From positions 35,168-99,167 of the forward strand of contig CAJUEA010000003.1 in NCBI GenBank assembly GCA_910584975.1: a stretch of 64,000 bases of DNA. The letters run 5' to 3'. This document shows positions 8,903-17,257 of this stretch, piece after piece. This stretch comes from an uncultured Christensenella sp. (GTDB lineage: Bacteria > Bacillota > Clostridia > Christensenellales > UBA3700). Within the stretch, counting starts at the first letter, position 1; every line of letters begins with the position of its first letter. The notes beneath the pieces are model-generated. The model was not told the DNA's origin, ran no database searches, and saw only the letters and a list, made by a program, of their open reading frames with translations. The position numbers and the translations under genes were made by a program.

Positions 8903-9304
8903 ATGAGTAACTTTTTGGAAAATGATTTGGGTAGAAATGAACAAGTAGTTCTTGTTGGTAAGTTGCATATTTTGACAATATTGCCATGGCATTTTATTAG
9001 ATATGCAACAACTAAGTTAGGTTTTACTAACAAAAGAGTAGTGGGTAAGGTTGGATTTATTAAAAAACAATCATTGGATGCTCCACTAAACAAAATTAAC
9101 AATGTAGGTGTTAGTCAAGGGCTTTTTGGTAAAATATTTAACTGGGGAAAAGTTAAAATAAACACTTCTTCAGGCGAATATAGTTTTCCTTGCATTGTAA
9201 AGCCAAATGAGTTTAAAAACAAATTAATGGCACAAGTTGATCAATTTGAAGAGGATAGATTGACTGCTCAAGCTCAACAACTTGCAAATGCAATTAAAAA
9301 TTAA
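8903..9304 (+). CDS. PH-like (bPH_2/DUF304) domain protein
   Basis: A 133-residue protein with a single bacterial PH-like domain: a strand-rich core with the typical pattern LGFTNKRVVGKVGFIKK, then LNKINNVGVSQGLFGKIFNWGKVKI. No signal peptide is visible; one hydrophobic stretch (ILTILPWHFI) is too short to call a membrane span with confidence. A longer frame begins at 8867, but that ATG falls inside the promoter region; the ATG at 8903 is preceded by GGAGGAG. The family's role is generally unknown, often linked to membrane or envelope stress. It is paired with a divergent Xre regulator. Confidence 0.8.
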   Translation: MSNFLENDLGRNEQVVLVGKLHILTILPWHFIRYATTKLGFTNKRVVGKVGFIKKQSLDAPLNKINNVGVSQGLFGKIFNWGKVKINTSSGEYSFPCIVKPNEFKNKLMAQVDQFEEDRLTAQAQQLANAIKN

Positions 9305-9338
9305 TTAATTGTTTTGCACCAACCATAAAATTTATAAA

Positions 9339-9373
9339 CAGGAAGGAGAAATTTTTTCTCCTTCTTGTTTTTT
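9339..9373 (+). terminator. Rho-independent terminator after the PH-domain gene
   Basis: CAGGAAGGAGAAA pairs with TTTCTCCTTCTTG across a short T loop (one G-T pair), followed by a 7-base T-run. Confidence 0.85.
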
Positions 9374-9568
9374 AGCTTGTTTAAACAAAAATTTCATTGA
9401 ATAAAAGTTAGTATTTAACACATTAGTAGCATTAATTTAATATTGGTAGCAGAACTTATGTTAAGTAGTTTAAGCAAAACATTATATTAAATATTTAATT
9501 TATCTAACCATATATTTTGTTTCGACAATTTTGTAAGCTAATTTAAAACTTTAAAGCAATTCTAACTA

Positions 9569-9597
9569 TTGACATTGTGCCAAAACTATGGTATAAT
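9569..9597 (+). promoter_or_regulatory. Promoter of the SRP RNA gene
   Basis: TTGACA (9569-9574) and TATAAT (9592-9597), spacer 17 bp, both boxes perfect. The predicted start, about 9604, coincides with the first base of the RNA's closing helix. Confidence 0.9.
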
Positions 9598-9603
9598 ACA
9601 TTT

Positions 9604-9876
9604 ACTACGCTAAGTGGGGAGCTAGCGGTGCCCTGTACCTGCAATCCGCTACAGCAGGACTGAATACTATTCTAGGTTTAGTGTATGGAAGGTCTGACTT
9701 GAATAAGGAGTGTTGATATCAAGGTCTTGTGCAATGTTTCACTGTGAACCATGTCAGGGCTTGACCGCAGCAGCATTAAGCAGACCGATGCATGTGCCAC
9801 GAGGAAGCTTTGAAGTAGCCACCTGTTTGAGGAATCGCTTCGGTATGCTATATCGAAAATAGTTGCGTAGTTTTTT
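9604..9876 (+). ncRNA. ffs: Signal recognition particle RNA, large bacterial type
   Basis: This is the scRNA/6S-type SRP RNA of Firmicutes, about 270 bases, with both Alu and S domains. The Alu part shows GGGGAGCTAGCGGTGCCCTG followed by the conserved CAATCCGCTACAGCAGG. The S domain has the SRP54-binding helix 8: GTCAGG, AGCAGC, AAGCAGAC in the right order. The 5' end ACTACGC (9604-9610) pairs with GCGTAGT (9865-9871) at the 3' end, closing the molecule, and a T-run follows. With Ffh it targets membrane and secreted proteins. Confidence 0.95.
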
Positions 9877-9884
9877 GCAAATAA

Positions 9885-9917
9885 AAGCTGAGTTTAATTG
9901 CTCAGCTTATTTTTTTG
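9885..9917 (+). terminator. Second terminator downstream of SRP RNA
   Basis: AAGCTGAG / CTCAGCTT perfect 8-bp stem with an 8-base loop and a T-rich tail of eight or nine bases. Confidence 0.85.
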
Positions 9918-10112
9918 TCATTTTAAATTTAGTATTAACTCATATAGATAAATAACAAATATTAATTTGTCATTTTTAGTATAATTGGAATTTCACAAAG
10001 TATCCTTTTTGTAGGAATAAGAAAGCAACTCAAATTTAGACAAGGAAGTAATTAATAAAAATTATCTTTAGTTTTTCAGTTTTCTTATTAACAATGATTG
10101 CATAATAAAACG
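9918..10112. other. AT-rich non-coding spacer
   Basis: About 195 bases with no gene, repeat or clear promoter. Confidence 0.6.
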
Positions 10113-10148
10113 GCAACTGCGATTTGCAGTTGCTGTTTTTGTTTTTTT
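10113..10148. terminator. Bidirectional terminator after the GH3 gene
   Basis: GCAACTGC / GCAGTTGC perfect 8-bp stem, with T-runs on the plus-strand side and T's from the AT-rich flank on the minus side. It lies 25 bases beyond the stop of the minus-strand glycosidase. Confidence 0.8.
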
Positions 10149-10172
10149 AGTTAGCTGATAAAAAATCATTGA

Positions 10173-13076
10173 TTAGTCATTGTTTTCAGTGTTATCGTTT
10201 GATTGATTACGCTTTTTGCCTGAAAGTAGGGCAATGATATGTTGTTTTTCTTCTTCTGTGTCCATATCATTATCCATATTTTGAAGATAATCTTTCAAGG
10301 CTTTTTTAATTTCTTTTTCTTCAGTTCTTTTTGATTGAACATCAATTCTGCCTTGCTTTTTCATATCGTCAAGATCTTTTATGCTTTGAGCTTTGATATT
10401 TTCAATATTTGTTTTGGCATCTTTAATGCTCTTTTTGTGTTGTTCTTTGTATTCCTTAAGTTTAGTAGGGTCATCAATATTTCTTAATATCTTGTTCAGC
10501 TCATCCATTTCAAATTCCAATGCTTTGATGTAATCTTCTTGGTCGCTGATAAGTTTTTTACGCTCCTGCTTTAAGCGTTTTTGTTCTTCTTTGATTTTCT
10601 TGCGTTCACGAGTAACTTTTGTTTCACTTGAAATTTTTCTTATATTCTTGATTGACAAGAATAAGCCCTTAAGCATTTTTCCCAAACCTTTAAGTCTGTG
10701 TCTGTTACCCCAAAGAATAATACCTTCTGTGACAATGTTGTCAAGCAAGCCAGATGTTACGCCTGACAAACCACGCATTGGCATTTCTTCCATACCTTGT
10801 TGCAACATAAGCATTGTTGTCATATCTGCATCTGGCACTTGGCTTTTGATAACAGCTGGAGCAAATTTGCAGAATAGTTTGCCGATAATGCAACATTTCA
10901 TTTCTCCAATTGTGGTGTTTTTGTCAAATTCACCACGCTTAGCAGGCATATTTGGTGGCATTTTATCTCCATATATTGCCTCAAATTGCTCAACAGGGAT
11001 TTCCTCTGCATCAACCATATTATAATAAACTGGTGCACTTTCTTTGTAGTCTGGGTGAGTAATGTTATCGTTACCTTTAACATTAACAACACTTGAAAGT
11101 TTGATATCTCTTGAAGATGCACCAACAAGAATTTCAAATTCGCCACTTTCCACAACCCAGTCTTTTACATCCACATTGTAGTAAGCAAAGCTGCGTTTGT
11201 CAAGCTCTATGCTGACAGTAGCACTTTCGCCAGCCTTGATAAACACTTTGTCAAAGCCTTTAAGTTCTTTTTCAGGTCTGAAAATTGTGCTTTCAATATC
11301 TTTAACATAAACTTGAGCAACTTCAAATCCATCATATTTGCCTGTGTTTTTGATGTTGAAAGTTATTGTCAATTTATCATTATCACTAATTTTGTCACTT
11401 GAAAGTTTTAGGTCAGAGTATTCAAAAGTAGTGTAACTCAAGCCGTGTCCAAATGGGAAAGCAACTTGTTTTTTCGCACTGTCGTAATATCTGTAACCAA
11501 CAAACATACCTTCGCGATGTTCACTTGTTTTTGGTGCGCCAACATAGTATTTTGAACCAATGTAATCTTCAAGTTTGATTGGATATGTTTCTGCAAGTTT
11601 ACCACTTGGGTTGACAATACCATAAATAATGTCAGCAATTGCCTCACCAGCAGCCTCGCCAGGTAAATAAGCATTCAAAAGTGTGTGGACTTTGTCTATC
11701 CAAGGCATTTCAACAGGGGAGCCACCAAGCAATACAACAATAACATTGTTGTTTACTTGCGTAACAGCCTCAATCAATTTGCTGTGGCTGACAGGGATTG
11801 TCATATCCTTTCTGTCATAGCCTTCACATTCGTAAGAGTCGGTTAGTCCCACAAACAAAATAACATGGTCGTTGTTTTTTGCACTTTCAACTGCCTCGTT
11901 AAACAAAGCCTCGTCGTAACCATCGTTTGACAATTTGTAGCCTTCTTTATATTCATATGCAAGCTTGTGACTATCCAAATAATCAGTAAAGCTTACCAAA
12001 TTGTAAGGATTAATTCTTGAACTTCCTGCACCTTGATAACGAATAGTTTTTGCAAGGCTACCAATTACAGTGATTTTATCAGTGTGGTCAATAGGCAAAG
12101 CATTTTTGTCATTTTTCATAAGGATGATAGACTCATTTGCAACATGCCTTGCCAAACGATGGCCATCACGATAGTTATAGAAATATCCGTCATCTTGTGC
12201 TGCTTGAACTTTAAAGATAAGTTTCAAAATTCTTTCAACAACAATGTCAAGGTCAGCCTCTTGTAAAGTGCCGTCAAGCACTGCTTTGACAATTTCCTTA
12301 TCTGTTCTGCCACCACAACTTGGCATTTCCAAATCCATACCTGCAACAATGCCTTGAACTCGATCATTAACTGCATTCCAGTCAGAAACAACCATACCTT
12401 CAAAGCCCCATTCGTCTCTTAAAATATCAGTAAGCAAATATTTGTTGTCAGAGCTGTAAACGCCGTTTATGCGATTGTAACTGCACATTACAGTTTCAGG
12501 TTGAGCCTCTTTGACAGCAATTTCAAATGGTGTCAAATAAATTTCACGAAATGTCCTTTCGTCCACAACTTCGTTAATAGTCATACGATTGGACTCTTGG
12601 CTGTTAACAGCAAAGTGTTTTAGGGAAGTGCCAACGCCAGTTGTTTTTGTTCCTTGAATATAGCTGCTTGACATTTTTCCTGCAAGGAATGGATCCTCAG
12701 AAAAATATTCAAAGTTTCTGCCACAAAGTGGAGATCTTTTGATGTTTGTTCCAGGTCCTAAAATAACATCAATATTTTGATTTATGCATTGTTCGCCTAA
12801 AGCTCTGCCCACTTGTTTGATAAGTTCAGGATTCCAAGTGGATGCCATATTTACAGCAGGTGGAAAGCTAGTTGCAGGAAAGCTACTTTTCAATGCAACA
12901 TTGTCTGCGTCGTCGTTATTTTCTTTTCTTAGTCCGTGAGGGCCGTCTGACATCATAATTGATGGGATGTTAAGTCTGTCAATTGACTTAGTCTCCCAAA
13001 ATGTTTGACCACTGCACAATGATGCCTTTTCAAATAAGGTCATATTTCTGATTAGATTATGAATTAAGTTTTCCAT
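10173..13076 (-). CDS. Family 3 glycoside hydrolase with C-terminal coiled-coil tail
   Basis: A 967-residue, probably cytoplasmic (no signal peptide) beta-glucosidase-like enzyme. The GH3 N-domain spans about 10-290 with KHFAVN (153-158) and the nucleophile D232 in VVSDW; the C-domain spans about 305-545 with a probable acid/base E418 in EGYDR. A fibronectin-III-like domain (about 575-660) follows. Residues 680-790 are a family-type extension (MPMRGLSG). The last ~150 residues (about 815-967) are very charged and heptad-like, a coiled coil I would not expect in GH3. GGAGGA precedes the ATG; promoter AATCAA/AGTATA on the plus strand. Substrate cannot be told; related enzymes cleave beta-glucosides or xylosides. 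No sugar transporter or regulator is adjacent. Confidence 0.9.
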   Translation of the reverse strand: MENLIHNLIRNMTLFEKASLCSGQTFWETKSIDRLNIPSIMMSDGPHGLRKENNDDADNVALKSSFPATSFPPAVNMASTWNPELIKQVGRALGEQCINQNIDVILGPGTNIKRSPLCGRNFEYFSEDPFLAGKMSSSYIQGTKTTGVGTSLKHFAVNSQESNRMTINEVVDERTFREIYLTPFEIAVKEAQPETVMCSYNRINGVYSSDNKYLLTDILRDEWGFEGMVVSDWNAVNDRVQGIVAGMDLEMPSCGGRTDKEIVKAVLDGTLQEADLDIVVERILKLIFKVQAAQDDGYFYNYRDGHRLARHVANESIILMKNDKNALPIDHTDKITVIGSLAKTIRYQGAGSSRINPYNLVSFTDYLDSHKLAYEYKEGYKLSNDGYDEALFNEAVESAKNNDHVILFVGLTDSYECEGYDRKDMTIPVSHSKLIEAVTQVNNNVIVVLLGGSPVEMPWIDKVHTLLNAYLPGEAAGEAIADIIYGIVNPSGKLAETYPIKLEDYIGSKYYVGAPKTSEHREGMFVGYRYYDSAKKQVAFPFGHGLSYTTFEYSDLKLSSDKISDNDKLTITFNIKNTGKYDGFEVAQVYVKDIESTIFRPEKELKGFDKVFIKAGESATVSIELDKRSFAYYNVDVKDWVVESGEFEILVGASSRDIKLSSVVNVKGNDNITHPDYKESAPVYYNMVDAEEIPVEQFEAIYGDKMPPNMPAKRGEFDKNTTIGEMKCCIIGKLFCKFAPAVIKSQVPDADMTTMLMLQQGMEEMPMRGLSGVTSGLLDNIVTEGIILWGNRHRLKGLGKMLKGLFLSIKNIRKISSETKVTRERKKIKEEQKRLKQERKKLISDQEDYIKALEFEMDELNKILRNIDDPTKLKEYKEQHKKSIKDAKTNIENIKAQSIKDLDDMKKQGRIDVQSKRTEEKEIKKALKDYLQNMDNDMDTEEEKQHIIALLSGKKRNQSNDNTENND

Positions 13077-13185
13077 ATATCCTCCACATAAAATTTATGA
13101 TATGGTGATAAAAATAAATTTTATTCACATTTTTGATTTAATGGTTTTTAATTGTAATTTCGCTATATTTAGCATTATTAAGTCT

Positions 13186-13214
13186 AGTATACCATATAAT
13201 TTTGGTAAAATCAA
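13186..13214 (-). promoter_or_regulatory. Promoter of the GH3 gene
   Basis: Read on the minus strand: TTGATT (13209-13214), 17-bp spacer, TATACT (13186-13191). It lies about 110 bases before the start codon, leaving a leader in which I see no structure. Confidence 0.7.
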
Positions 13215-13417
13215 TAGCTTATTGCAAAATTCTTTTAATTTAAAATATATATAATTATAAATATGAATGATATGCAACATTTGTGAATAAAATTGTTAAG
13301 ATTGTTCTTTTTTTTGGCACTTTTACTTTTTATTGAATGCATTATAAATTTTCAATACTGTTGTTTGAAAAATACTATTTTGTGCATATTGCGATTATAT
13401 TAGTTTTATAAATTAAT

Positions 13418-13442
13418 ATCGATTTTCGTAGTGTTTTTTATT
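13418..13442 (-). repeat. Copy of dispersed motif, guaB variant
   Basis: Plus strand CGATTTTCGTAGTG followed by a T-run, nearly identical to 7184-7210 upstream of dnaJ. Minus-strand reading CGAAAATCGATATTAAT resembles the CAAAAATCGGTATTAAA copies elsewhere. Confidence 0.6.
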
Positions 13443-13510
13443 TTTATGTCAATATATCGATAATTTAACAAAAATTTTTTTAATTTTTTTTTGTCAAACC
13501 CGTTATTTGT

Positions 13511-13539
13511 TTGACTTTTTTTTTAATATCTATTACAAT
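13511..13539 (+). promoter_or_regulatory. Promoter of guaB
   Basis: TTGACT (13511-13516) and TACAAT (13534-13539) with a 17-bp spacer, about 40 bases before the start codon. Confidence 0.75.
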
Positions 13540-13579
13540 AATTTAAATATATTGTTTAATACATAAGGAGATAGCATTT

Positions 13580-15037
13580 ATGAGTAAGATTATGAAAGAA
13601 GGTTTGACTTTTGACGATGTGTTGTTGATTCCACAATATTCAAATGTTTTGCCTAATTCTGTAAGTTTGGCAACTAAATTGACAGATGACATTAAGTTGA
13701 ACATCCCTTTGCTTAGTGCAAGTATGGATACTGTAACAGAGTACGAACTTGCCATTGCCATTGCAAGAGAAGGTGGTATTGGTATGATTCACAAAAACTT
13801 GTCTATTGCAGAGCAAGCTTTGCATGTTGACAGAGTTAAAAGAAGTGAACACGGTGTTATCACTGACCCATTCTTTTTAAATCCAACAAACACTTTGGAA
13901 GATGCTAATAATCTTATGAAAAAATACAGAATCAGTGGTGTGCCTATTACTGTTGATGGAAAATTGGTCGGTATCATCACAAATCGTGATTTAAGATTTG
14001 AAACTGATTTCTCTCAAAAAATTTGTGATGTAATGACAAGTGAAAATCTTATCACTGCAAAACAAGGAACAACTTTGGAAGAGGCTCAAAAAATTCTTTG
14101 CAAACACAGAATTGAAAAACTTCCTATCGTTGATGACAAAAATAACCTTAAAGGTTTGATTACAATAAAAGATATTGAAAAAGCTATTCAATATCCAAAC
14201 AGCGCAAAAGATAGCAATGGTAGATTGCTTGCAGGCGCTGCTGTAGGCGTTACAGGCGATACTTTGGAAAGAGTGGAAGAGCTTGTGAAATCAAAAGTTG
14301 ACCTTATCACAATTGACACTGCTCATGGACACAACCAAGGCGTGTTGGATATGGTTAAAAAAGTTAAAGCAAAATTCCCAAATCTTAACCTTTGTGCAGG
14401 AAATGTTGCAACTGCAGAGGCAACAAAAGCTCTTATTGAAAGTGGTGCAGATGTTGTTAAGGTTGGTATTGGACCTGGTTCAATTTGCACAACAAGAATT
14501 ATTGCTGGTATTGGTGTTCCTCAAATGACAGCTGTTATGGATTGTGCTGAAATGGCTGACAAATTGGGTAAGAGAATTATTGCCGATGGTGGTATTAAAT
14601 TTAGTGGCGATATCGTTAAGGCTTTGGGTGCAGGTGCAAGTGCTGTTATGATTGGTAGCCTATTTGCAGGTACTGCAGAAACTCCGGGTGAAATTGAAAT
14701 GTTCCAAGGCAGAAGTTTCAAGGTTTATCGTGGTATGGGTTCTTTGGGTGCTATGAACAATGGCAGCAAGGATAGATATTTCCAAACAAATGCTAAAAAA
14801 CTTGTTCCAGAAGGTGTTGAAGGCCGCGTGCCTTTCAGAGGTAGCTTGCAAGAAGTTGTATTCCAACTTGTTGGTGGTATTCGTAGTGGTATGGGATATT
14901 GTGGTATGCCAAACATTGAGGAACTTCGCAAAAATGCTAAGTTTGTAAAAATTACAAATGCTGCTTTAATCGAGAGCCACCCTCACGATATCAGCATTAC
15001 AAAAGAAGCTCCAAACTATGCAACAAAAGGTGTTTGA
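13580..15037 (+). CDS. guaB: Inosine-5'-monophosphate dehydrogenase
   Basis: GuaB (485 residues) oxidises IMP to XMP with NAD+, the committed step to GMP. The TIM barrel is interrupted by two CBS domains (about 95-205). Catalytic Cys303 lies in GIGPGSICTTRIIAGIGVPQ; the flap with RYF follows later, and the C-terminus has HPHDISITKEAPNY. The start ATG at 13580 follows AAGGAGAT. It stands alone between its own promoter and a terminator, so it is likely monocistronic. Confidence 0.97.
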   Translation: MSKIMKEGLTFDDVLLIPQYSNVLPNSVSLATKLTDDIKLNIPLLSASMDTVTEYELAIAIAREGGIGMIHKNLSIAEQALHVDRVKRSEHGVITDPFFLNPTNTLEDANNLMKKYRISGVPITVDGKLVGIITNRDLRFETDFSQKICDVMTSENLITAKQGTTLEEAQKILCKHRIEKLPIVDDKNNLKGLITIKDIEKAIQYPNSAKDSNGRLLAGAAVGVTGDTLERVEELVKSKVDLITIDTAHGHNQGVLDMVKKVKAKFPNLNLCAGNVATAEATKALIESGADVVKVGIGPGSICTTRIIAGIGVPQMTAVMDCAEMADKLGKRIIADGGIKFSGDIVKALGAGASAVMIGSLFAGTAETPGEIEMFQGRSFKVYRGMGSLGAMNNGSKDRYFQTNAKKLVPEGVEGRVPFRGSLQEVVFQLVGGIRSGMGYCGMPNIEELRKNAKFVKITNAALIESHPHDISITKEAPNYATKGV

Positions 15038-15053
15038 TTAAATTAAAAATTAT

Positions 15054-15083
15054 GCCTGTCAGTTTTTTGACGGGCAATTTTTT
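15054..15083 (+). terminator. Rho-independent terminator of guaB
   Basis: GCCTGTCA / TGACGGGC stem (one G-T pair), T loop, and a T-run at 15078-15083. A further stem CCCCAC / GTGGGG (15087-15115) follows without a T-run. Confidence 0.85.
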
Positions 15084-15167
15084 ATTGCCCCACGAAATAA
15101 CCTTTTTGTGGGGACCTCATTTTATATTTTGGTTGGACTTAATATTGCTGTATTAATGACTTTTTTT

Positions 15168-15500
15168 GTCATTTCGAGCAATTATGCAAGTGTCATTTCG
15201 AGCGAAGTCGAGAAATCTCAAACTTTGCTTGGAATGTATAGGTGAGTGTCATATGGAGTTATTATGCAAGTGTCATCCCGAGCTTGTCGAGGGATCTCAA
15301 ACTTAGCTTATTATAAAAATGATTCCTTTTATCTTTCTCAACAAGCACAGCCCGAGATTTCTCAACTGCACTGCGTTCCGTTCGAAATGACAAGTTAAAC
15401 TTAGAATGACATAGTACCATTTTTATTGTTAGCAATAATATTAATGTCATTCCCCGAGTGAAACGCAGTGAAATCGAAAGATCTCAAACTTTGCTTTTTA
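15168..15500. repeat. Cluster of interspersed repeats (TGTCATTTCGAGCGAAG type)
   Basis: Several diverged copies of one short element: plus-strand units start at 15191 (TGTCATTTCGAGCGAAGTCG), 15271 (TGTCATCCCGAGCTTGTCGA) and about 15444 (TGTCATTCCCCGAGTGAAA); an inverted unit lies at about 15350-15391. Three of the plus units end in ATCTCAAACTTWGCTT. ATTATGCAAGTGTCAT occurs twice about 79 bases apart, so the first two units sit in a diverged tandem duplication. Elements of this look are common non-coding repeats in many bacterial genomes. Confidence 0.8.
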
Positions 15501-15557
15501 TGATAATAATGTTTACCTTATTATAAAGGCTTTAAAAAGTTACCAATTGTGTAAAAA

Positions 15558-15587
15558 GTGTCAAAAAAAGTATACCTTTTTTGACAC
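15558..15587. promoter_or_regulatory. 30-bp palindrome centred on GTATAC
   Basis: GTGTCAAAAAA, a centre containing GTATAC, then TTTTTTGACAC. Pairing extends outward into A/T (15553-15593). A one-sided copy, TTGTCAAAAAAGGTATAC, lies at 15693-15710. It could be a hairpin terminator, but repetition of the half-site 135 bases away suggests an operator. It lies upstream of the ABC operon. Confidence 0.55.
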
Positions 15588-15808
15588 TTTTTTAACTAAA
15601 GTTTAAAAACTAAAAGTTATTAAAAATGATAAAATAATAAAGTATTTTACATAAATAGTATAGCATTTAAACAAAATGCTGTCAAGTGCAATTTGTCAAA
15701 AAAGGTATACTTTAATTGGCAGATTTTGCGCAATATGTGTAATAAAAACAGCATATTTTTGAGTTAATTTAAGTAGTATTAAATATAAATAAAATATAAA
15801 AATTATAT

Positions 15809-15838
15809 TTGACCTTGCTTTTATACATTTTGTATGAT
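15809..15838 (+). promoter_or_regulatory. Promoter of the six-gene ABC/FtsX operon
   Basis: TTGACC (15809-15814) and TATGAT (15833-15838), spacer 18 bp. A short AAAGC/GCTTT stem followed by T's (about 15884-15900) lies in the leader and might attenuate transcription. Confidence 0.6.
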
Positions 15839-15994
15839 ATACTTGAATTATAAGCAGTTTTGATTAATATTTGAGTGGCAAATAAAGCGAGCTTTTTTTA
15901 TTAAAATTTACTTTCTTAAGTTGTATTTTAGCACATAAAAATATTTATAAAAAATAATTTTTCACAAAAAAATCTATCAAAAATCGGGGGATAT

Positions 15995-17257
15995 ATGAAA
16001 TTTTGGGATATTTTGAAAATATCATGCAAAAATATGATGAACAACAAGCTTAGGACTTTGCTTGTTTGGTTTATGTTGTTTATTATGTCCACCATTGTGT
16101 TGGTTATTTTGTCAACAGGCGTTGGAATGATAGATTTTTTCAATGATAATTTGAACGAAGGCACCCGTACATATCAAGATCTTACATTTGAATACAAAGA
16201 AGATAAAAAAGGGGAACAAATTGATATATTCAAATTTGACGAGATTGAGCAATTGGAAAATTTTATTGCAAAAAAATTGCCTCAACTTAAAGTTATCAAG
16301 ATGTATTGTGGGGGAGATAATGGAGGAGTGGTTTCTTTTGGTGATCATGCTATTACGATAACTGATATGAGATACAATATGTTTTTTGACCAACAGGACT
16401 ATATGGTTAGTGGCAGAATGTGGGCAGAAAAAGATAGGAATACATCAAGAGTTTGGATAAATCAATCATATGCAAATAAATTTAATAAAGCAGTTGGCGA
16501 TAAAATTGATATAGGGTTGACAATTGGACGAAGTACATTCAAAGTTTATCTTGATATTTTTGGCATTATAAAAGATGATGCTATTCCTGGTAAAATACAA
16601 CAAGAATCAAATGTTTTTTGTGATTATGCTTTTATGCACAATCAAGGTGCTAAGTTTACAAAAATCCAGTTTATGGAGCCAATGAGTGGAGAAGGTTTGA
16701 ACTATGATTCTTGGAAAGCTTTGAAAAGTTTTACAAACAAGTATAACAAGTATGACAAGGCAACTAAAAATGGCATTGCAGTTTATACAAGTTCAAGTGA
16801 TTTTGATTTAATGTACTACATTATGCTTGCAATTATCTTTTTGATGGTTATTATTTCTCTTGTTGTGCTTTTGCTAAGCATTGGTTGCGTTGCAAACTCC
16901 ATTCAAATTACGGTGGAGCAGAATGCACAATTTTTTGGTGTGATGAAAGCAATAGGTATGCGAAATAGCAATTTGTATTTCATAATTTATACACAAGCAG
17001 TAATTATCATTTTAGCAACAATAATCACTGCAAGTGGTGCAGCAGTAGGGTTGTTGTCTGTTTTGACACCTGCGATTTTATCCTTTTTGACAACACTGGG
17101 TGCACCACCACTGCAACTTTCTTTGACACTTCCTGTTTACATGCCTTTTATTGTATTGTTTGTTTTGATTGGACTTGTAATTTTGTGGACGGCAAAATCA
17201 CTGAAAGGACTTGCTAAAAAAGATGTCATTACAATGATAAATGAGGTGGGGCAATGA
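15995..17257 (+). CDS. FtsX/MacB-type ABC permease (pair 1, subunit A)
   Basis: A 420-residue permease of the MacB/FtsX fold. One membrane span (about 19-45) precedes a large outside domain (46-270), then three spans (about 272-298, 330-356, 380-402). The FtsX signature region is QITVEQNAQFFGVMKAIGMRN. It is clearly paralogous to the gene at 19938: both start MKFWDI.KIS...NKLRTLLV. The start is preceded by GGGGG at 15986-15990 inside a sequence that also fits the dispersed TCAAAAATCGG motif. Its stop overlaps the next start by 4 bases (ATGA). It needs the ATPase at 19046 to work; the substrate is unknown. Confidence 0.85.
   Translation: MKFWDILKISCKNMMNNKLRTLLVWFMLFIMSTIVLVILSTGVGMIDFFNDNLNEGTRTYQDLTFEYKEDKKGEQIDIFKFDEIEQLENFIAKKLPQLKVIKMYCGGDNGGVVSFGDHAITITDMRYNMFFDQQDYMVSGRMWAEKDRNTSRVWINQSYANKFNKAVGDKIDIGLTIGRSTFKVYLDIFGIIKDDAIPGKIQQESNVFCDYAFMHNQGAKFTKIQFMEPMSGEGLNYDSWKALKSFTNKYNKYDKATKNGIAVYTSSSDFDLMYYIMLAIIFLMVIISLVVLLLSIGCVANSIQITVEQNAQFFGVMKAIGMRNSNLYFIIYTQAVIIILATIITASGAAVGLLSVLTPAILSFLTTLGAPPLQLSLTLPVYMPFIVLFVLIGLVILWTAKSLKGLAKKDVITMINEVGQ

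Larger units (their letters stand above)
9305..9603. other. Non-coding gap before SRP RNA
   Basis: This stretch contains the terminator at 9339-9373 and the SRP RNA promoter at 9569-9597. The AT-rich 9374-9568 shows no gene or repeat. Confidence 0.7.
13077..13579. other. Divergent intergenic region between GH3 and guaB
   Basis: About 500 bases, very AT-rich. It holds the GH3 promoter (13186-13214), a copy of the dispersed motif (13418-13442) and the guaB promoter (13511-13539). No gene. I looked for a purine riboswitch core before guaB and did not see one. Confidence 0.7.
15084..15994. other. Long non-coding region between guaB and the ABC operon
   Basis: About 910 bases without a credible gene. 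It contains the repeat cluster (15168-15500), the GTATAC palindrome and half-copy, and a promoter at 15809-15838. The predicted leader runs about 150 bases from there to the first permease gene. Confidence 0.75.

Noticed and set aside
9604..9876. Could be tmRNA, 6S RNA or RNase P RNA
   Set aside because: The Alu-type GGTGCCCTG...CAATCCGCTACAGCAGG and the helix 8 AGCAGC/AAGCAGAC elements identify it as SRP RNA; there is no tRNA-like end.
10591..11025. 144-codon plus-strand frame within the GH3 gene
   Set aside because: It lies antisense to a clearly coding region with intact GH3 structure and has no Shine-Dalgarno.
13440..13579. Purine riboswitch ahead of guaB
   Set aside because: The leader from the predicted start is only about 30-40 bases and lacks the conserved three-way junction core.
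15262..15450. Minus-strand open frame of 62 codons in the guaB-ABC gap
   Set aside because: It runs across several interspersed-repeat units, has no Shine-Dalgarno and its translation is just the repeat sequence.
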